From assembly GCA_018661705.1 (NCBI GenBank), contig JABJHR010000015.1, positions 67,525-131,524 of the forward strand: DNA of 64,000 bases, read 5' to 3'. The DNA is from Candidatus Woesearchaeota archaeon (GTDB lineage: Archaea; Nanobdellota; Nanobdellia; Woesearchaeales; DSVV01). Positions 25,423-34,668 of the stretch are shown here, in pieces. A program made the translations under genes and the position numbers. The notes under the pieces are model-generated. The model made no database searches and was not told the DNA's origin. It saw only the letters and a program-made list of their open reading frames with translations. Position 1 is the stretch's first letter, and every line of letters begins with the position of its first letter.

Positions 25423-27714
25423 TTAGACTGTTTTTTTTCTTATGTGTCTTTGCAGCCATTCATTCCATTCAAAGAAGATCCGTTTACTATCAAGCTTCCC
25501 TATGTCTTCTCTTACTTTTTCAGTTACGTTATGAAAATAATCATTACATTTAATTACAAATGGGGCTTCTAATAATTCAGGCCTATTAGATTTTTCTGCA
25601 GCATCTACTATTGCTTGTTTTATCTTTCCCCTTAACATAATATTCTCCCAGACAGCATCCCAGTTGCCTGCAAACTCTTTAATATTTCCTGCAATTGCTT
25701 TTAATACCTCTGAATCACCATTTTGTAGATCATCAGTAACTTCTAATTTATCAGTATCACTATTATATTTCATTAAGTCAACAAAACCACCTTCTGCTAA
25801 TGGGTCATTTTCCCAATGTTTTCTTACTTCTGTTATTTGAGTAACTCTTCTTGATCTATGTAAACCATCGGCACTTCTTATTGGGTTAGCAACAATACAA
25901 ACATCAGTTGCTTTAAAACTTGTTTTTGGAATTCCAATATCATTAACAACCCTGTCGTATATACCATACGGACTATCACTGTGAATTGTTCCTGCAACTA
26001 CATTTGCGGCAGCACCAACTCGCATTGCTTCATAAAGAGCAATTGCTTCTTTACTTCTTACTTCTCCTACAATCAATGCAGAATCACCTAACCTTAATGT
26101 TGTTCTTATTCCTGTTGATGCATCAACTTCTGTGCTTTCTTTTGCTAGGGCAGATGCAACTTTCATGGATTGAAGATTAAAACCAAGTTCTCTTAATTGT
26201 TTTGTTGGTAGCTCTAAAGTATCTTCAATTGTAATTATTCTATACTTTCGCATGATCTCGACTAACATTGCACTTAACAATGAACTTTTTCCTGCGCTTC
26301 TTGTTCCAGCAATTAACATTGTTCTTGTTCCGTCTACCAAAAAGCTAAGTAGTCCTGCAGAGATAGGATCAATCATTTTATATTTCATAAACAAAGGTAA
26401 GGTCCAAGGTTTATCTCTGTGTCTTCTAAATGAATATGCTAATCCTGTTGGATTTAGTGGTCGTGAAATAACAGAAACTCTTGTGGAAGCATTTGGTAAT
26501 TCTAATTCAGTATCTAATATTGGGTTTGCTTCATCTAATGGTCTTCCAGAAATTAATCTTAATTTAGAAGCCCAACCTTCTGATTCTGTTTTTGTTGGAA
26601 TAACATTAGTATAACAATCTCCGTGGTCAGCATGTACAATAAACATTGGAATTTTTCCCATTGGGCTGTTAATAGAAATGTCTTGAATCTTTTCATCTTT
26701 TAATAAAACTTCAATTAATCCAAAACCAACTGTGTATCTAACTAAAATATCTGCAAGTTTATCAATTTCTTTTGCTCTTAATAAAATATTTTTGCTTTTT
26801 GATAATTCTTCTATTAAATCTTTACCAATGTTAACAAAAACGTCTCGCATTCTTTCTGGATCAGTAAATTCTTCTTCTCTTGGTTTGTGCTCTGCCATTA
26901 TTTTTCTAGCTAAATCTAATAATTCATATTTATCTTCATTAAGTTTAAATTCAGGTGGGACAATATGATAAAGTACTTTTATATCGTCTGCAAATTTAAA
27001 AACTGTAACCTCTGTGTCCCCATCAATTGTGTAACTATCAATCTCTTCTCCATCTGGCGGGAAGGTTGACATTAATTTTGTAAACATAAAATCAGGCTTA
27101 ATTGTTGGTGTAAAAATGTATCTGTAAATACTTCTGTCTCCAACTTTGTATCCAGGAATATAAGGTCTTGCTTGAGAAATTAGTTTTGTTTTATCTAACA
27201 TCCCTAACAAAAAAGTTAATGCTGAGATAAATCGTTTAACAATTTCTCCAAATTTAGGGTCTGTTACTTTTTCTAAATCAATTTTTTCTTTTCTTAGGAT
27301 CCTTGCCATATCAACATATGCGCCAATTGGATCGCTTTTTAACATTTTAAACGCAAGATTTTGTAGGTCAGTAAATCTTTTGTTTAGATATTGAAGATTT
27401 AATTGTCCTAAACCAACAGCATTATAACTAAAAATATTTTTTTCCCTGATAATTCTTTTATAGATTTCAGAAATTTCTACTAATATTTGGGTTTGGTTGT
27501 AATCATATTCATATTCTCGTTTTTGAGAGAATATAATTTTTGTAACACCACTAATCTGAGTAAGAAGCTCAATTGTTTTTGACATGATTGTGGTATAGTC
27601 TTCAACAGATGGTGCATAATTAATGCCCTCAACATAAATATAGAGAATACTATCTTCGCCTTCTTTAATTACATCATGTTCCCAATCTTTCTTACCTTCG
27701 TATAATCTGGTCAT
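25423..27714 (-). CDS. Type II/IV secretion ATPase (FlaI/TadA/GspE family)
   Basis: Hexameric ATPase powering pilus assembly or secretion, 763 residues with an unusually long N-terminal region (about 300 residues) before the catalytic core. Core motifs: Walker A 'AGTRSAGKSSLLSAML' near residue 470, 'IITIEDTLELP' near 495 (Asp box), Walker B-like 'SALIVGEVRSKEAI' near 550 and the His box 'AGTIHSDSPYGIYDRV' near 575. The ATG follows 'agaggaaaata'. It pairs with the membrane protein downstream. Confidence 0.93.
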   Translation of the reverse strand: MTRLYEGKKDWEHDVIKEGEDSILYIYVEGINYAPSVEDYTTIMSKTIELLTQISGVTKIIFSQKREYEYDYNQTQILVEISEIYKRIIREKNIFSYNAVGLGQLNLQYLNKRFTDLQNLAFKMLKSDPIGAYVDMARILRKEKIDLEKVTDPKFGEIVKRFISALTFLLGMLDKTKLISQARPYIPGYKVGDRSIYRYIFTPTIKPDFMFTKLMSTFPPDGEEIDSYTIDGDTEVTVFKFADDIKVLYHIVPPEFKLNEDKYELLDLARKIMAEHKPREEEFTDPERMRDVFVNIGKDLIEELSKSKNILLRAKEIDKLADILVRYTVGFGLIEVLLKDEKIQDISINSPMGKIPMFIVHADHGDCYTNVIPTKTESEGWASKLRLISGRPLDEANPILDTELELPNASTRVSVISRPLNPTGLAYSFRRHRDKPWTLPLFMKYKMIDPISAGLLSFLVDGTRTMLIAGTRSAGKSSLLSAMLVEIMRKYRIITIEDTLELPTKQLRELGFNLQSMKVASALAKESTEVDASTGIRTTLRLGDSALIVGEVRSKEAIALYEAMRVGAAANVVAGTIHSDSPYGIYDRVVNDIGIPKTSFKATDVCIVANPIRSADGLHRSRRVTQITEVRKHWENDPLAEGGFVDLMKYNSDTDKLEVTDDLQNGDSEVLKAIAGNIKEFAGNWDAVWENIMLRGKIKQAIVDAAEKSNRPELLEAPFVIKCNDYFHNVTEKVREDIGKLDSKRIFFEWNEWLQRHIRKKTV

Positions 27715-27732
27715 TATTTTCCTCTGATGAAG

Positions 27733-27800
27733 TAAGGTGTCTGAGGTTAGAAATCTGAAGTTTTTTTAAACTTCTTACCTCTTACTTCTTACTTATTGCT
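27733..27800. terminator. Hairpin between the RHH gene and the pilus ATPase gene
   Basis: 'GAAGTTT-TTTT-AAACTTC' with flanking 'TTACTTCTTACTT' words. It resembles the longer palindromes found between convergent genes elsewhere in the window (SIR-3 family), but here sits between two minus-strand genes. Confidence 0.5.
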
Positions 27801-27808
27801 TTTTATTA

Positions 27809-27958
27809 TTATTTCATTTCATTTCTTAATTTCTCTAATGCAATTTCAATAAGATGTGATTTATTCCTAAAAGTAGTTTTATCTTTAAGTTTGTCATTGA
27901 TCCACTTAATGAGATCTTCATCTATAGTTGCAGAAATTGGTTTTTTAATACACAACAC
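27809..27958 (-). CDS. Ribbon-helix-helix DNA-binding miniprotein, 49 aa
   Basis: Below the ORF track limit. The frame reads 'IKKPISATIDEDLIKWIND' then 'KTTFRNKSHLIEIALEKL', which is the beta strand, helix, turn, helix pattern of Arc/CopG-type regulators. The likely start is the GTG at 27958 (or the TTG next to it); no in-frame ATG exists upstream, and a TATA-like 'tttatatg' lies about 30 bases upstream on the minus strand. It precedes the pilus genes by about 95 bases and may regulate them or itself. Confidence 0.75.
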   Translation of the reverse strand: MLCIKKPISATIDEDLIKWINDKLKDKTTFRNKSHLIEIALEKLRNEMK

Positions 27959-28267
27959 CCCATAGGATTTGTACTTTATGTTTTGACATATAAATCTTTT
28001 GTTTCATTTTTTTGTAGTAATTTATTGAATTGTGTTTAGATTTTCTTTTTCTCTTTGAAAATAAAAAGGAGAAAAGAAATTGCGGGAAGGGGTTCTCGCG
28101 TCTTTTCTCCTGCCAAATTGGCAAATTATTATTATATTATATAATGTACTTTATAAAGTTTCCTATATCTTTACTCAGAAAATATATTTTATCATATGTT
28201 TTTTATGTGGCACCTATAATTTCTTTCCATAAGATTTATAAATTTAGAATGTCTTAGTAATGATACT
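27959..28267. other. Spacer with two hairpins, possible small RNA
   Basis: Holds GGAGAAAAGA...TCTTTTCTCC (about 28069-28110) enclosing a smaller GCGGGA/TCTCGC helix, and TGCCAAATTGGCA next to it. On the minus strand a TATA-like 'attatataatata' (about 28132-28144) lies upstream and a T-rich run downstream, so a minus-strand RNA of about 90 nt is possible. The 75-aa ORF across this region is not convincing. Confidence 0.35.
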
Positions 28268-28576
28268 ATGAATGAAATACAATACTCCGGAATAAGTGAC
28301 CTTAATGAAGAAGAAAGGGACACTCTTAATGAGATCTCTAGCAAATCTTACGAGAAAATAAAGAATTTGCTGAAGAAAGATGATACTACTGTAAGTGTAC
28401 ATATCAAAACTTACAGGCAAAAAGGAGAAAAAAAGAAATATTCGGTTACAGTAAAAGCACTAGCTCCTGCTACTTCTATCTTTAGAAGTGGAACAACTAA
28501 TTGGATTTTTGCAAATGCTCTAAATGATGCTTTTGATAGAGTGCAAAATGAAATAAAAAATCACTTTAAGATGTGA
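28268..28576 (+). CDS. HPF/RaiA-like small protein, 102 aa
   Basis: Residues 40-100 ('VSVHIKTYRQKGEKKKYSV') then 'WIFANALNDAFDRVQNEI' recall the beta-beta-alpha arrangement of ribosome hibernation factors and similar small archaeal proteins. If so it would bind the small ribosomal subunit in stationary phase. The N-terminal 35 residues are acidic and helical. A TATA box 'tttataaat' at about 28233 is 35 bases upstream. The match is by pattern only; a different alpha-beta family is possible. Confidence 0.6.
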   Translation: MNEIQYSGISDLNEEERDTLNEISSKSYEKIKNLLKKDDTTVSVHIKTYRQKGEKKKYSVTVKALAPATSIFRSGTTNWIFANALNDAFDRVQNEIKNHFKM

Positions 28577-28793
28577 TTTTTACTTTTTATTAATTTTTTA
28601 AATTTTCTCTATTTATTACAAATTTGACCCTAATACTGCATCTTTCAAGTTGCAGATATAGGGCATAGCATGGTTGAATTTGTAAGAATGAAAATTTGTC
28701 GATCAGTTTCGAGCCACTAATACTCTGCACTTTAGTGTGTGGGTAGTTGGCGAGTCAATAAAATATACTTGGCAAATTTTCATTATTTTTTCT
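28577..28793. other. Spacer with RNA-like secondary structure
   Basis: A hairpin with arms CCCTA-ATA-CTGCA / TGCAG-ATA-TAGGG (28629-28664; symmetric 3x3 internal loop) is followed by an outer pair GAAAATTTG (about 28689) / CAAATTTTC (about 28771). The outer pair encloses a GCCACTA/TAGTTGGC helix. It lies between convergent genes; a bidirectional terminator or an untranslated RNA are both possible. Confidence 0.4.
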
Positions 28794-31064
28794 TTATTCG
28801 TTATATTTGTTATCATTATTGTATCCTTCATCATAGTCTTTGTATTCTCCTTTTTCATAATCGCTATTGTAGTCTTTGTAATCTTCTTTGTAATCTCCTT
28901 TTCCATAATCGCTGCCATAATTATCATATTCTTCTTGATAATGATCTTGGTTTTCATCAAATTCTTGATACTGATCATCATCTTCATAATATGCTCCATC
29001 ACCTTCAGTCCATCCTTCAAGTTCTCTAATTGAATTTGCAAGATCCTCTATTTCATTCATGTCTGAATCTTCAATGTTTTTAGCTTGTTCTAAGATGTTC
29101 TGCAGTTCTTTTTTGTCAACAAACTCTGCTCCACCTTCACCAATAACCATGATTTTATCAGATTCTCCTCTTTTTAGAAATTCTGGTTTTTGATTATGCA
29201 TCATTTCTTTTTCTGCTGCAAATTTTGCTTCCATTATTACATGACAAGCCTCATCACCAATATATTCATCACCATTATAGCATTCAGGAGATTCTTCTCT
29301 TCCTTTTCTCCATTCATCACCATGTAATTCTTCCATTATTGCATGGCATGCATCATCTCCAATATATTCATCCCCATTATAACATTCAGGAGAATCTTCT
29401 TTTCCACTACTCCATTCATCACCATGTAATTCTTCCATTATTGCTTTGCATTCCTCTTCTCCAATAAATTCATCTCCTTCATAACATTCAGGAGATTCTT
29501 CTCTTGCCTTTGCCCATTCATCACCATATAATTCATCCATTATTGCACGACATGCATCATCACCTATGAAAGTATTTCCTTCATAACATTCTGGTGATTG
29601 TTCTTTATTACGTTGCATTTGTTCATCCAATCGTTCTTTACATTCTTCATCTCCAATAAATTCACCATTTTCTAAACATTGTTCTGCTATTTCACCATCA
29701 AAATCACCCTCACCATGCATTTGGCAATTATCCCAACCAACAAATTCTCCTCCTTCTATGCATTCTTGAGGGATTTTACCAGCTGCCATTAATGCTGTAT
29801 TACACGCTTCTTCTCCAATAAACTTTCCATTATCCATGCATTCTGGATCAGGAGGGCCATATAATTCATTCATTATTTCATCACATTCTTCAGGACCAAT
29901 AAATTCTCCTCCTTCCATACATTCTTTTGGAGGCGGTCCATGTATTTCCATCATTATGTTTTCACAATCTTCTCTTGTTGTTACCCCAGCTTTTTTACAT
30001 TCTGGTGGTGCAAATTTGTCAAACATATCTGTATCTTTTTCTTCTAAAAGTGCCATGAAGGTTTCTTTAACACTATCTCTCATAAATTCTGGAAGGTCTT
30101 CTAGAAAATCTTCTTCTTTTCCATCAAGTTCATTACAAGCTTTCATATCTTGTTCATATTCACATCTTACAGCTAAAGCAGAGTTTTCAATGCATTTATC
30201 TTTTTCACTCTTAACAGGGATGTCATCACAATTACACTTTCTTGGATCTTCTATACATTGTTTTAAGTTTTTTAAAATTAAATGAATGGATGTTTCTTGT
30301 CTTTTTTGAATTTCTTCTTCAATAATCTCAGCTAACCATTCCGGTGCATTGTCTGGGTCACATCTTGGTTCTTCTAACATAAGATTATAATCTTCTAATG
30401 CTAATTTATCACAAAGGTCTGCAATTTTTGTTGCAAGTTTTCCCGCAACCTGATTTTTATCTGCTTGAGTTTTCTGTGCATCAATTAATGTTTTTATTTC
30501 ATTTAAATCCTTTGGAAGTTCAGCATCCATTTCTGCTAATATTTTTCGAATAAACTCCATTTTTTCCTGAGTTAGTTTTTCAACCTCTGGGCTCATACCT
30601 TCTTCAACTAATCCAGAAACATTTGCATTTTCTAATGCTTCTAAGGTTTCTGCAGTAAGGTTTTTATCAGCCATTAATTTTGCTTCTGCTACTTTTTCAG
30701 CAGCAATTTCTGCTGCCTTCTCAGCTTTGTCTTCTCCCTCCGCCATTGCAAGTACAAATGTGTCTGCAATTTCATCTACAAAATAAAAAGGGCTGTCTGG
30801 AGTTATGCCTGCACTCTCTATAATTACTTCTTCTTCAACAAGTTCCTCTTCAAGAAACTCGTCAGGTATGTTTGGATCTGAGATATCTTCATCAATTTCT
30901 TTATTTTTGATTTCTTCGTCATACTCTTCTTCAAACTCTGCATAACTATCTGCTACTTCGGCACTTTCGGTTTCAAAACCAGGGCCTTCTGCAAAAACAT
31001 TTATTGATGTTATTCCTAATACAATTAATAATATGATTAATAATAATCCCTTTTTATTTTTCAT
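28794..31064 (-). CDS. Secreted acidic protein with DUF5667-like domain and Cys repeats
   Basis: 756 residues with an N-terminal signal peptide ('GLLLIILLIVLGITSINVFA'). Residues about 85-220 start 'ITPDSPFYFVDEIAD' and are Ala/Glu/Lys helical, like DUF5667. Residues about 370-620 hold nine units of 25-35 residues of the form 'PECYEGDEFIGEEECKAIM', each with two Cys; the later units are almost identical, pointing to recent duplication. The last 80 residues are a Tyr/Asp/Gly-rich low-complexity tail. It is 15 bases downstream of another secreted Cys-rich gene, hence an operon of surface proteins. Function unknown. Confidence 0.85.
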   Translation of the reverse strand: MKNKKGLLLIILLIVLGITSINVFAEGPGFETESAEVADSYAEFEEEYDEEIKNKEIDEDISDPNIPDEFLEEELVEEEVIIESAGITPDSPFYFVDEIADTFVLAMAEGEDKAEKAAEIAAEKVAEAKLMADKNLTAETLEALENANVSGLVEEGMSPEVEKLTQEKMEFIRKILAEMDAELPKDLNEIKTLIDAQKTQADKNQVAGKLATKIADLCDKLALEDYNLMLEEPRCDPDNAPEWLAEIIEEEIQKRQETSIHLILKNLKQCIEDPRKCNCDDIPVKSEKDKCIENSALAVRCEYEQDMKACNELDGKEEDFLEDLPEFMRDSVKETFMALLEEKDTDMFDKFAPPECKKAGVTTREDCENIMMEIHGPPPKECMEGGEFIGPEECDEIMNELYGPPDPECMDNGKFIGEEACNTALMAAGKIPQECIEGGEFVGWDNCQMHGEGDFDGEIAEQCLENGEFIGDEECKERLDEQMQRNKEQSPECYEGNTFIGDDACRAIMDELYGDEWAKAREESPECYEGDEFIGEEECKAIMEELHGDEWSSGKEDSPECYNGDEYIGDDACHAIMEELHGDEWRKGREESPECYNGDEYIGDEACHVIMEAKFAAEKEMMHNQKPEFLKRGESDKIMVIGEGGAEFVDKKELQNILEQAKNIEDSDMNEIEDLANSIRELEGWTEGDGAYYEDDDQYQEFDENQDHYQEEYDNYGSDYGKGDYKEDYKDYNSDYEKGEYKDYDEGYNNDNKYNE

Positions 31065-31079
31065 TTTTTCACCTTTTTA

Positions 31080-32249
31080 TTATTCTGTTTCACTTTTGTC
31101 TTTTGATTTTAGATAGTTATAGTATAAAAAATTAACGCAATCATGTGCAATTGGTTTTTGTGTCCAACCACAATCTAGTTTTTTACATTGGTGATTTTCA
31201 ATTTTTTCATCATCTTTGCAATTTAATATTTCACAGCCATGATTAATTGCATGTTCATATTCTGTACAATCTAATTTTATACATGCGTGGTTTATTGTAT
31301 ATTCGTCTTCTGCACAATCAAGAGAAGTACATTGGTGGTCTTGAACAATTTCTGCTTCTGTACAATTTAAAGAAACACATTTGTTGTTGTTACATTCTTC
31401 TTCATTACCGCAAGTATTACTTTCACAACACTCTTGTTTTTCACATATGTGGTTAGAAGCATATTCACATTCTTCACAGTCTAGCTCCTGACAAATTTCT
31501 TCTTCGCAATATTCATTTTTCTTACAATCTCCAGAATATCTGCAAGTAGGCATCTCTTCGCAATTTGCTTCTTCAAAAAAGTTACCTTTTTCACAATTAT
31601 AAAACATAGAAAATCTTTCAACAGGTTTTGTCGCATTCCATATGAATTTGTATTTATTTCCTTTCTTAAGCTTTTTCTGTGTCATTATTATTTCTTTGAA
31701 TTCATCCCTATATTTTTCAGGAGACCTTACATAATTTGATCCGTCTTCTAACCAAACTCTGTACTCTAAGCCATAAGGGCTGCCAAATCTTAAAACCTTG
31801 TCTCCAATCAAAGGGATATTCTCAATGAAAAATTTTGAATAAAATGTGTTGTTACGCATATAACATGATTCAATTGTTGTATTTAAAATATTACAAGCAA
31901 ATACAAAAGCAGGGCAAGTTATTGTATATCTTCTTGTTCCAACTTTGAGATAATATTTAGTTGGGGAACCTTGAACAAATACACCTTCTTTTGACTCAAA
32001 TTTATATCTTTTAACTTTGATAAGACCAACACTTTTTTCATATTTTTTCCATTTTCCAGAAACTAAGAAAAAAGGATCTTTACTTGCTTTTACTTGAGCA
32101 AGAACATCTGCTTTTTTACTTGAGTCTTTGATACTAACAGAACCATCATTATTACATTTTATTTTAATTGCTAGGATATTAGGAATAATGAGAGTAAAAA
32201 GAACTATTACCAAAACTACAATTATCACCTTTTTTCTCAATATTTTCAT
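31080..32249 (-). CDS. Secreted Cys-rich protein with short EGF-like repeats
   Basis: 389 residues; signal peptide 'VIIVVLVIVLFTLIIPNILA'. The first 230 residues are a beta-rich domain with a few Cys. Residues about 245-375 contain a compact Cys-rich block, then at least five tandem units of about 17 residues of the type 'LDCTEYEHAINHGCEI', with two Cys and an Asn-His pair each. The regular 'NH-x-C' spacing suggests stacked disulfide loops. First gene of the operon with the 756-residue protein. I do not recognise the unit. Confidence 0.82.
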   Translation of the reverse strand: MKILRKKVIIVVLVIVLFTLIIPNILAIKIKCNNDGSVSIKDSSKKADVLAQVKASKDPFFLVSGKWKKYEKSVGLIKVKRYKFESKEGVFVQGSPTKYYLKVGTRRYTITCPAFVFACNILNTTIESCYMRNNTFYSKFFIENIPLIGDKVLRFGSPYGLEYRVWLEDGSNYVRSPEKYRDEFKEIIMTQKKLKKGNKYKFIWNATKPVERFSMFYNCEKGNFFEEANCEEMPTCRYSGDCKKNEYCEEEICQELDCEECEYASNHICEKQECCESNTCGNEEECNNNKCVSLNCTEAEIVQDHQCTSLDCAEDEYTINHACIKLDCTEYEHAINHGCEILNCKDDEKIENHQCKKLDCGWTQKPIAHDCVNFLYYNYLKSKDKSETE

Positions 32250-32370
32250 GATTTATTACTTTAGATGGACATATATATTTAAATTTACCGACTTATTAGT
32301 AATTAATTACTTAGTAAAATAAATATTCAAATAGTAATCTTTATATATACCTGATTTTTTAGAATGCTCT

Positions 32371-33438
32371 ATGACTTGGTATACAGAATTAAAGTTTGCA
32401 AAGAATCCTTTAGATATACGGCCTAATCCTAACTTAATTGGTCTTAAAGATCAGGAAAAAACAATTGTTAATCATATTCTTAAAGATGATATTTGTTTTG
32501 TTAATGGTTTAACTGGTTCTGGTAAATCTTCTATGCTTAAAAGAATTCAACGTATATTAAAGAGTCATGAATTTATTTATCTAGATGCACATGATTTACC
32601 ACCTAAATTCAATTTGGAAAAGGAATTAAAGAAAAAAAGAAACTTTTTTGATAAAATTACTTTTAGAGAATATCCAAAGGAAAAGCCAGTTTTAATAATA
32701 GATGAATTTCAAGCAACAGACCCAAGATTAATATTAAATGCAAGAAGCAAATGGGAAAATCCAGATAAAAGAACTATTAAAAGTATTGTTGTTGCTCAAA
32801 TCTCTCAACATTTAGAAAATTGTAGTCAATCCTTTAAAGAAAGAATTGGATCTAAAATTGTCCAAATGCGGCTTTTAAATCATGATGAACTAAAGGAAAT
32901 GTTAAGAAGACGATTATTTAATAGAAGAGCAAAAACTAATTTTGTTCAAAAATTTAATGAAGAAGCTTTGGATTTAATTGTAAAAAGTGCAGGGAAAAAT
33001 CCAAGAAAAGTTTTAGAATACGCAGAAATGATATTTGATCACCATCATAAACGTTTTGGAGATATTAATCCTATTTTAAGAACTGATTATGAAGTTTCAC
33101 ATCATGTTGCAAGACAAGTTTTAGAAGAGAATGGTGTATATGTGGAAAAAAATAAAATTAAAAAAAGCAAAGTAAGTAAAATAGAAGAAAAAAAATCAGA
33201 TAATGAGCAAAAAACACAAATCAGTGAAGGTTTAGAAAAAGAAATTCTTCAATATCTTAATGCGGAACCAAGAACAGTAAAAGACGTTGCTAAACAATTT
33301 GATCTTTCTAATAACAAAGCAAAAAAACAAATTGATGTTTTAAGAAAAAATAACCATTTAATCCCTAAAGGTAAAAAGGGCAGGATGAAATTATGGGATG
33401 TTAATGCAGAAACTAAAAGATTATTAGTTGAAAGTTAG
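32371..33438 (+). CDS. AAA+ ATPase with C-terminal winged helix (Orc1/Cdc6- or ExeA-like)
   Basis: 355 residues, soluble. Walker A 'NGLTGSGKSSML' near residue 45-56 and Walker B 'PVLIIDEFQA' near 106-115; residues 285-350 ('PRTVKDVAKQFDLSNNKAKK') look like a winged-helix DNA-binding domain. The N-terminal 'YTELKFAKNPLDIRPN' is typical of this archaeal group. It may bind DNA, but whether it is a true origin-binding protein is uncertain. TATA 'ttatatata' (32341-32349) is 22 bases before the ATG. Confidence 0.75.
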   Translation: MTWYTELKFAKNPLDIRPNPNLIGLKDQEKTIVNHILKDDICFVNGLTGSGKSSMLKRIQRILKSHEFIYLDAHDLPPKFNLEKELKKKRNFFDKITFREYPKEKPVLIIDEFQATDPRLILNARSKWENPDKRTIKSIVVAQISQHLENCSQSFKERIGSKIVQMRLLNHDELKEMLRRRLFNRRAKTNFVQKFNEEALDLIVKSAGKNPRKVLEYAEMIFDHHHKRFGDINPILRTDYEVSHHVARQVLEENGVYVEKNKIKKSKVSKIEEKKSDNEQKTQISEGLEKEILQYLNAEPRTVKDVAKQFDLSNNKAKKQIDVLRKNNHLIPKGKKGRMKLWDVNAETKRLLVES

Positions 33439-33492
33439 GTGTTTGATTTTAGTTCTAAGAATTAAAAAGTAAAAAATAAAAACTTATGAGAA

Positions 33493-33580
33493 ACATTGGC
33501 TCCGCCCTAGTGTTGGGGGGTAATACATTACATGTCACTCCTTAACACTATGTCCGAAGGACATACAGTTTATGAATTTT
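33493..33580. repeat. SIR-2 repeat, two opposed copies
   Basis: A minus-oriented copy ACATTGGCTCCGCCCTAGTG.. (33493-33514) and a plus copy beginning AACACTATGTCCGAAGG (33544-33580), the latter with a perfect ATGTCC-GAA-GGACAT hairpin and a 'GAATTTT' end. Between them is 'ACATGTCACTC', also present in the copy at 63621. Confidence 0.65.
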
Positions 33581-33679
33581 CATTTTCCAGAATATTTCTT
33601 AGCGTTTAATCTCGAAATAAACTAACATTTTCTATTTTTAGTCAAAACTATTAAATACTCTAAACCCTTTCCTTCTTTT

Positions 33680-34012
33680 ATGTTAGTTAGAAAATTGATC
33701 CCTACTAAGCTAAGTTCTAGATTGGCGATTATCGTTGCATTAGCCACATTTGGGTGTACAACATTTAATCCTTGTAAGCCTGGACAATATAAACTGCCTG
33801 CTGGTTGTTATAAAGCAGAATGTCAAGTGGATACAGATTGTGCTGGCAAAGATGTTTATGGTGGGCTTTGTGGTGATTATGGAAGGTGTGTTGATTGTTT
33901 GACAGATAGGGATTGTAGTCCTGGAGATAAATGTGAATTGGGTGCTTGTATGAATGTTTTAGAAGAAGACTTTAGATCATATGGTGCAAGAACCTCCACA
34001 CATAGGGATTAG
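33680..34012 (+). CDS. Small Cys-rich secreted protein or lipoprotein
   Basis: 110 residues. Basic N-terminus, hydrophobic 'LAIIVALATFGC' and a Cys directly after, which could be a lipoprotein-type processing site. The remaining 75 residues hold 12 or more Cys with 'DTDC', 'LCGDYGRC' and 'DRDCSPGDKC' motifs, resembling knottin/EGF-like surface domains. It is preceded by SIR-2 repeats and followed by SIR-1 copy C. Function unknown. Confidence 0.72.
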   Translation: MLVRKLIPTKLSSRLAIIVALATFGCTTFNPCKPGQYKLPAGCYKAECQVDTDCAGKDVYGGLCGDYGRCVDCLTDRDCSPGDKCELGACMNVLEEDFRSYGARTSTHRD

Positions 34013-34044
34013 TTGATATAATTATTTCTTAATAATAAATGCGC

Positions 34045-34143
34045 AAAAAACAACAACATCATAGGCATGGACAGACTTTTTCATTGAAAAAGTCTTACTC
34101 GCCTCAGCAAGCTTCGGCTCGCCCAGCCATATTGTTGTTTTTT
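34045..34143 (+). repeat. Structured intergenic repeat SIR-1, copy C
   Basis: Perfect 12-bp outer arms AAAAAACAACAA / TTGTTGTTTTTT; inner hairpin GACTTTTTC-ATT-GAAAAAGTC; linker TTACTC; longer third arm GCC..GGC; then TCGCCCAGCC. The ORF at 34039-34245 in the track is an artefact of this repeat. Confidence 0.85.
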
Positions 34144-34306
34144 GTATCTAAACAAAATATTATAATACTCTTAAACTCCGGCGGATGCTCTTTTTTCACT
34201 AGGATCCCTTTTTTGACAAAACAAACTAAATCAAATCACAAATAATTAAAAGGATTAGTTTTTTCTAAAGCTAAAGTTAATGTTAAATTAATTTAAGGTG
34301 ATAAAT

Positions 34307-34624
34307 ATGGATGTAACAGATGAAAATTTTAATGAAAATGTAATTGAAAAGTCTAAAGAGACACCAGTTATAGTAGATTTCTGGGCAGAATGGTGCCATC
34401 CTTGCAAAGTTCTTAAACCTATTTTAGAGAAATTAGAGGGGGAGTATGCTGGGAAGTTTGTTTTAGCAAAAGTTGATGTTGAAAATGGTAAAGAAACGGC
34501 AGGGAAATATGGTGTTTCTGGAATTCCTGCAGTTAAGATGTTTAAGGATGGTGAAATAATTGCAGATTTTGTTGGATCAAAACCAGAAGATGGTGTTAAG
34601 GCATGGCTTGACGAAAATCTTTAA
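34307..34624 (+). CDS. trxA: Thioredoxin
   Basis: 105-residue cytoplasmic disulfide reductase with the active site 'WAEWCHPCKVLKP' (CHPC instead of the usual CGPC) and the cis-Pro loop 'VSGIPAVKMF'. The ORF track begins at a GTG that belongs to the ribosome site 'aaggtga'; the ATG at 34307 is the better start. With the CcdA-like protein 1.5 kb downstream it could pass electrons to the many disulfide-rich surface proteins. Confidence 0.95.
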   Translation: MDVTDENFNENVIEKSKETPVIVDFWAEWCHPCKVLKPILEKLEGEYAGKFVLAKVDVENGKETAGKYGVSGIPAVKMFKDGEIIADFVGSKPEDGVKAWLDENL

Positions 34625-34668
34625 TTTTTTTTAATTTTTTAATTATTATAATTAATAAGAATTCTTAA

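Noticed and set aside
28030-28257. 75-aa plus-strand ORF
   Set aside because: It runs through two strong hairpins, lacks a ribosome site and shows Phe/Ile-rich low complexity typical of spurious AT-rich frames.
28703-29041. Overlapping 96-112 aa ORFs on both strands
   Set aside because: They are shadows of the low-complexity Tyr/Asp/Lys tail of the 756-residue secreted protein.
34039-34245. 68-aa plus-strand ORF
   Set aside because: It is the translation of SIR-1 copy C and flanking AT-rich sequence.
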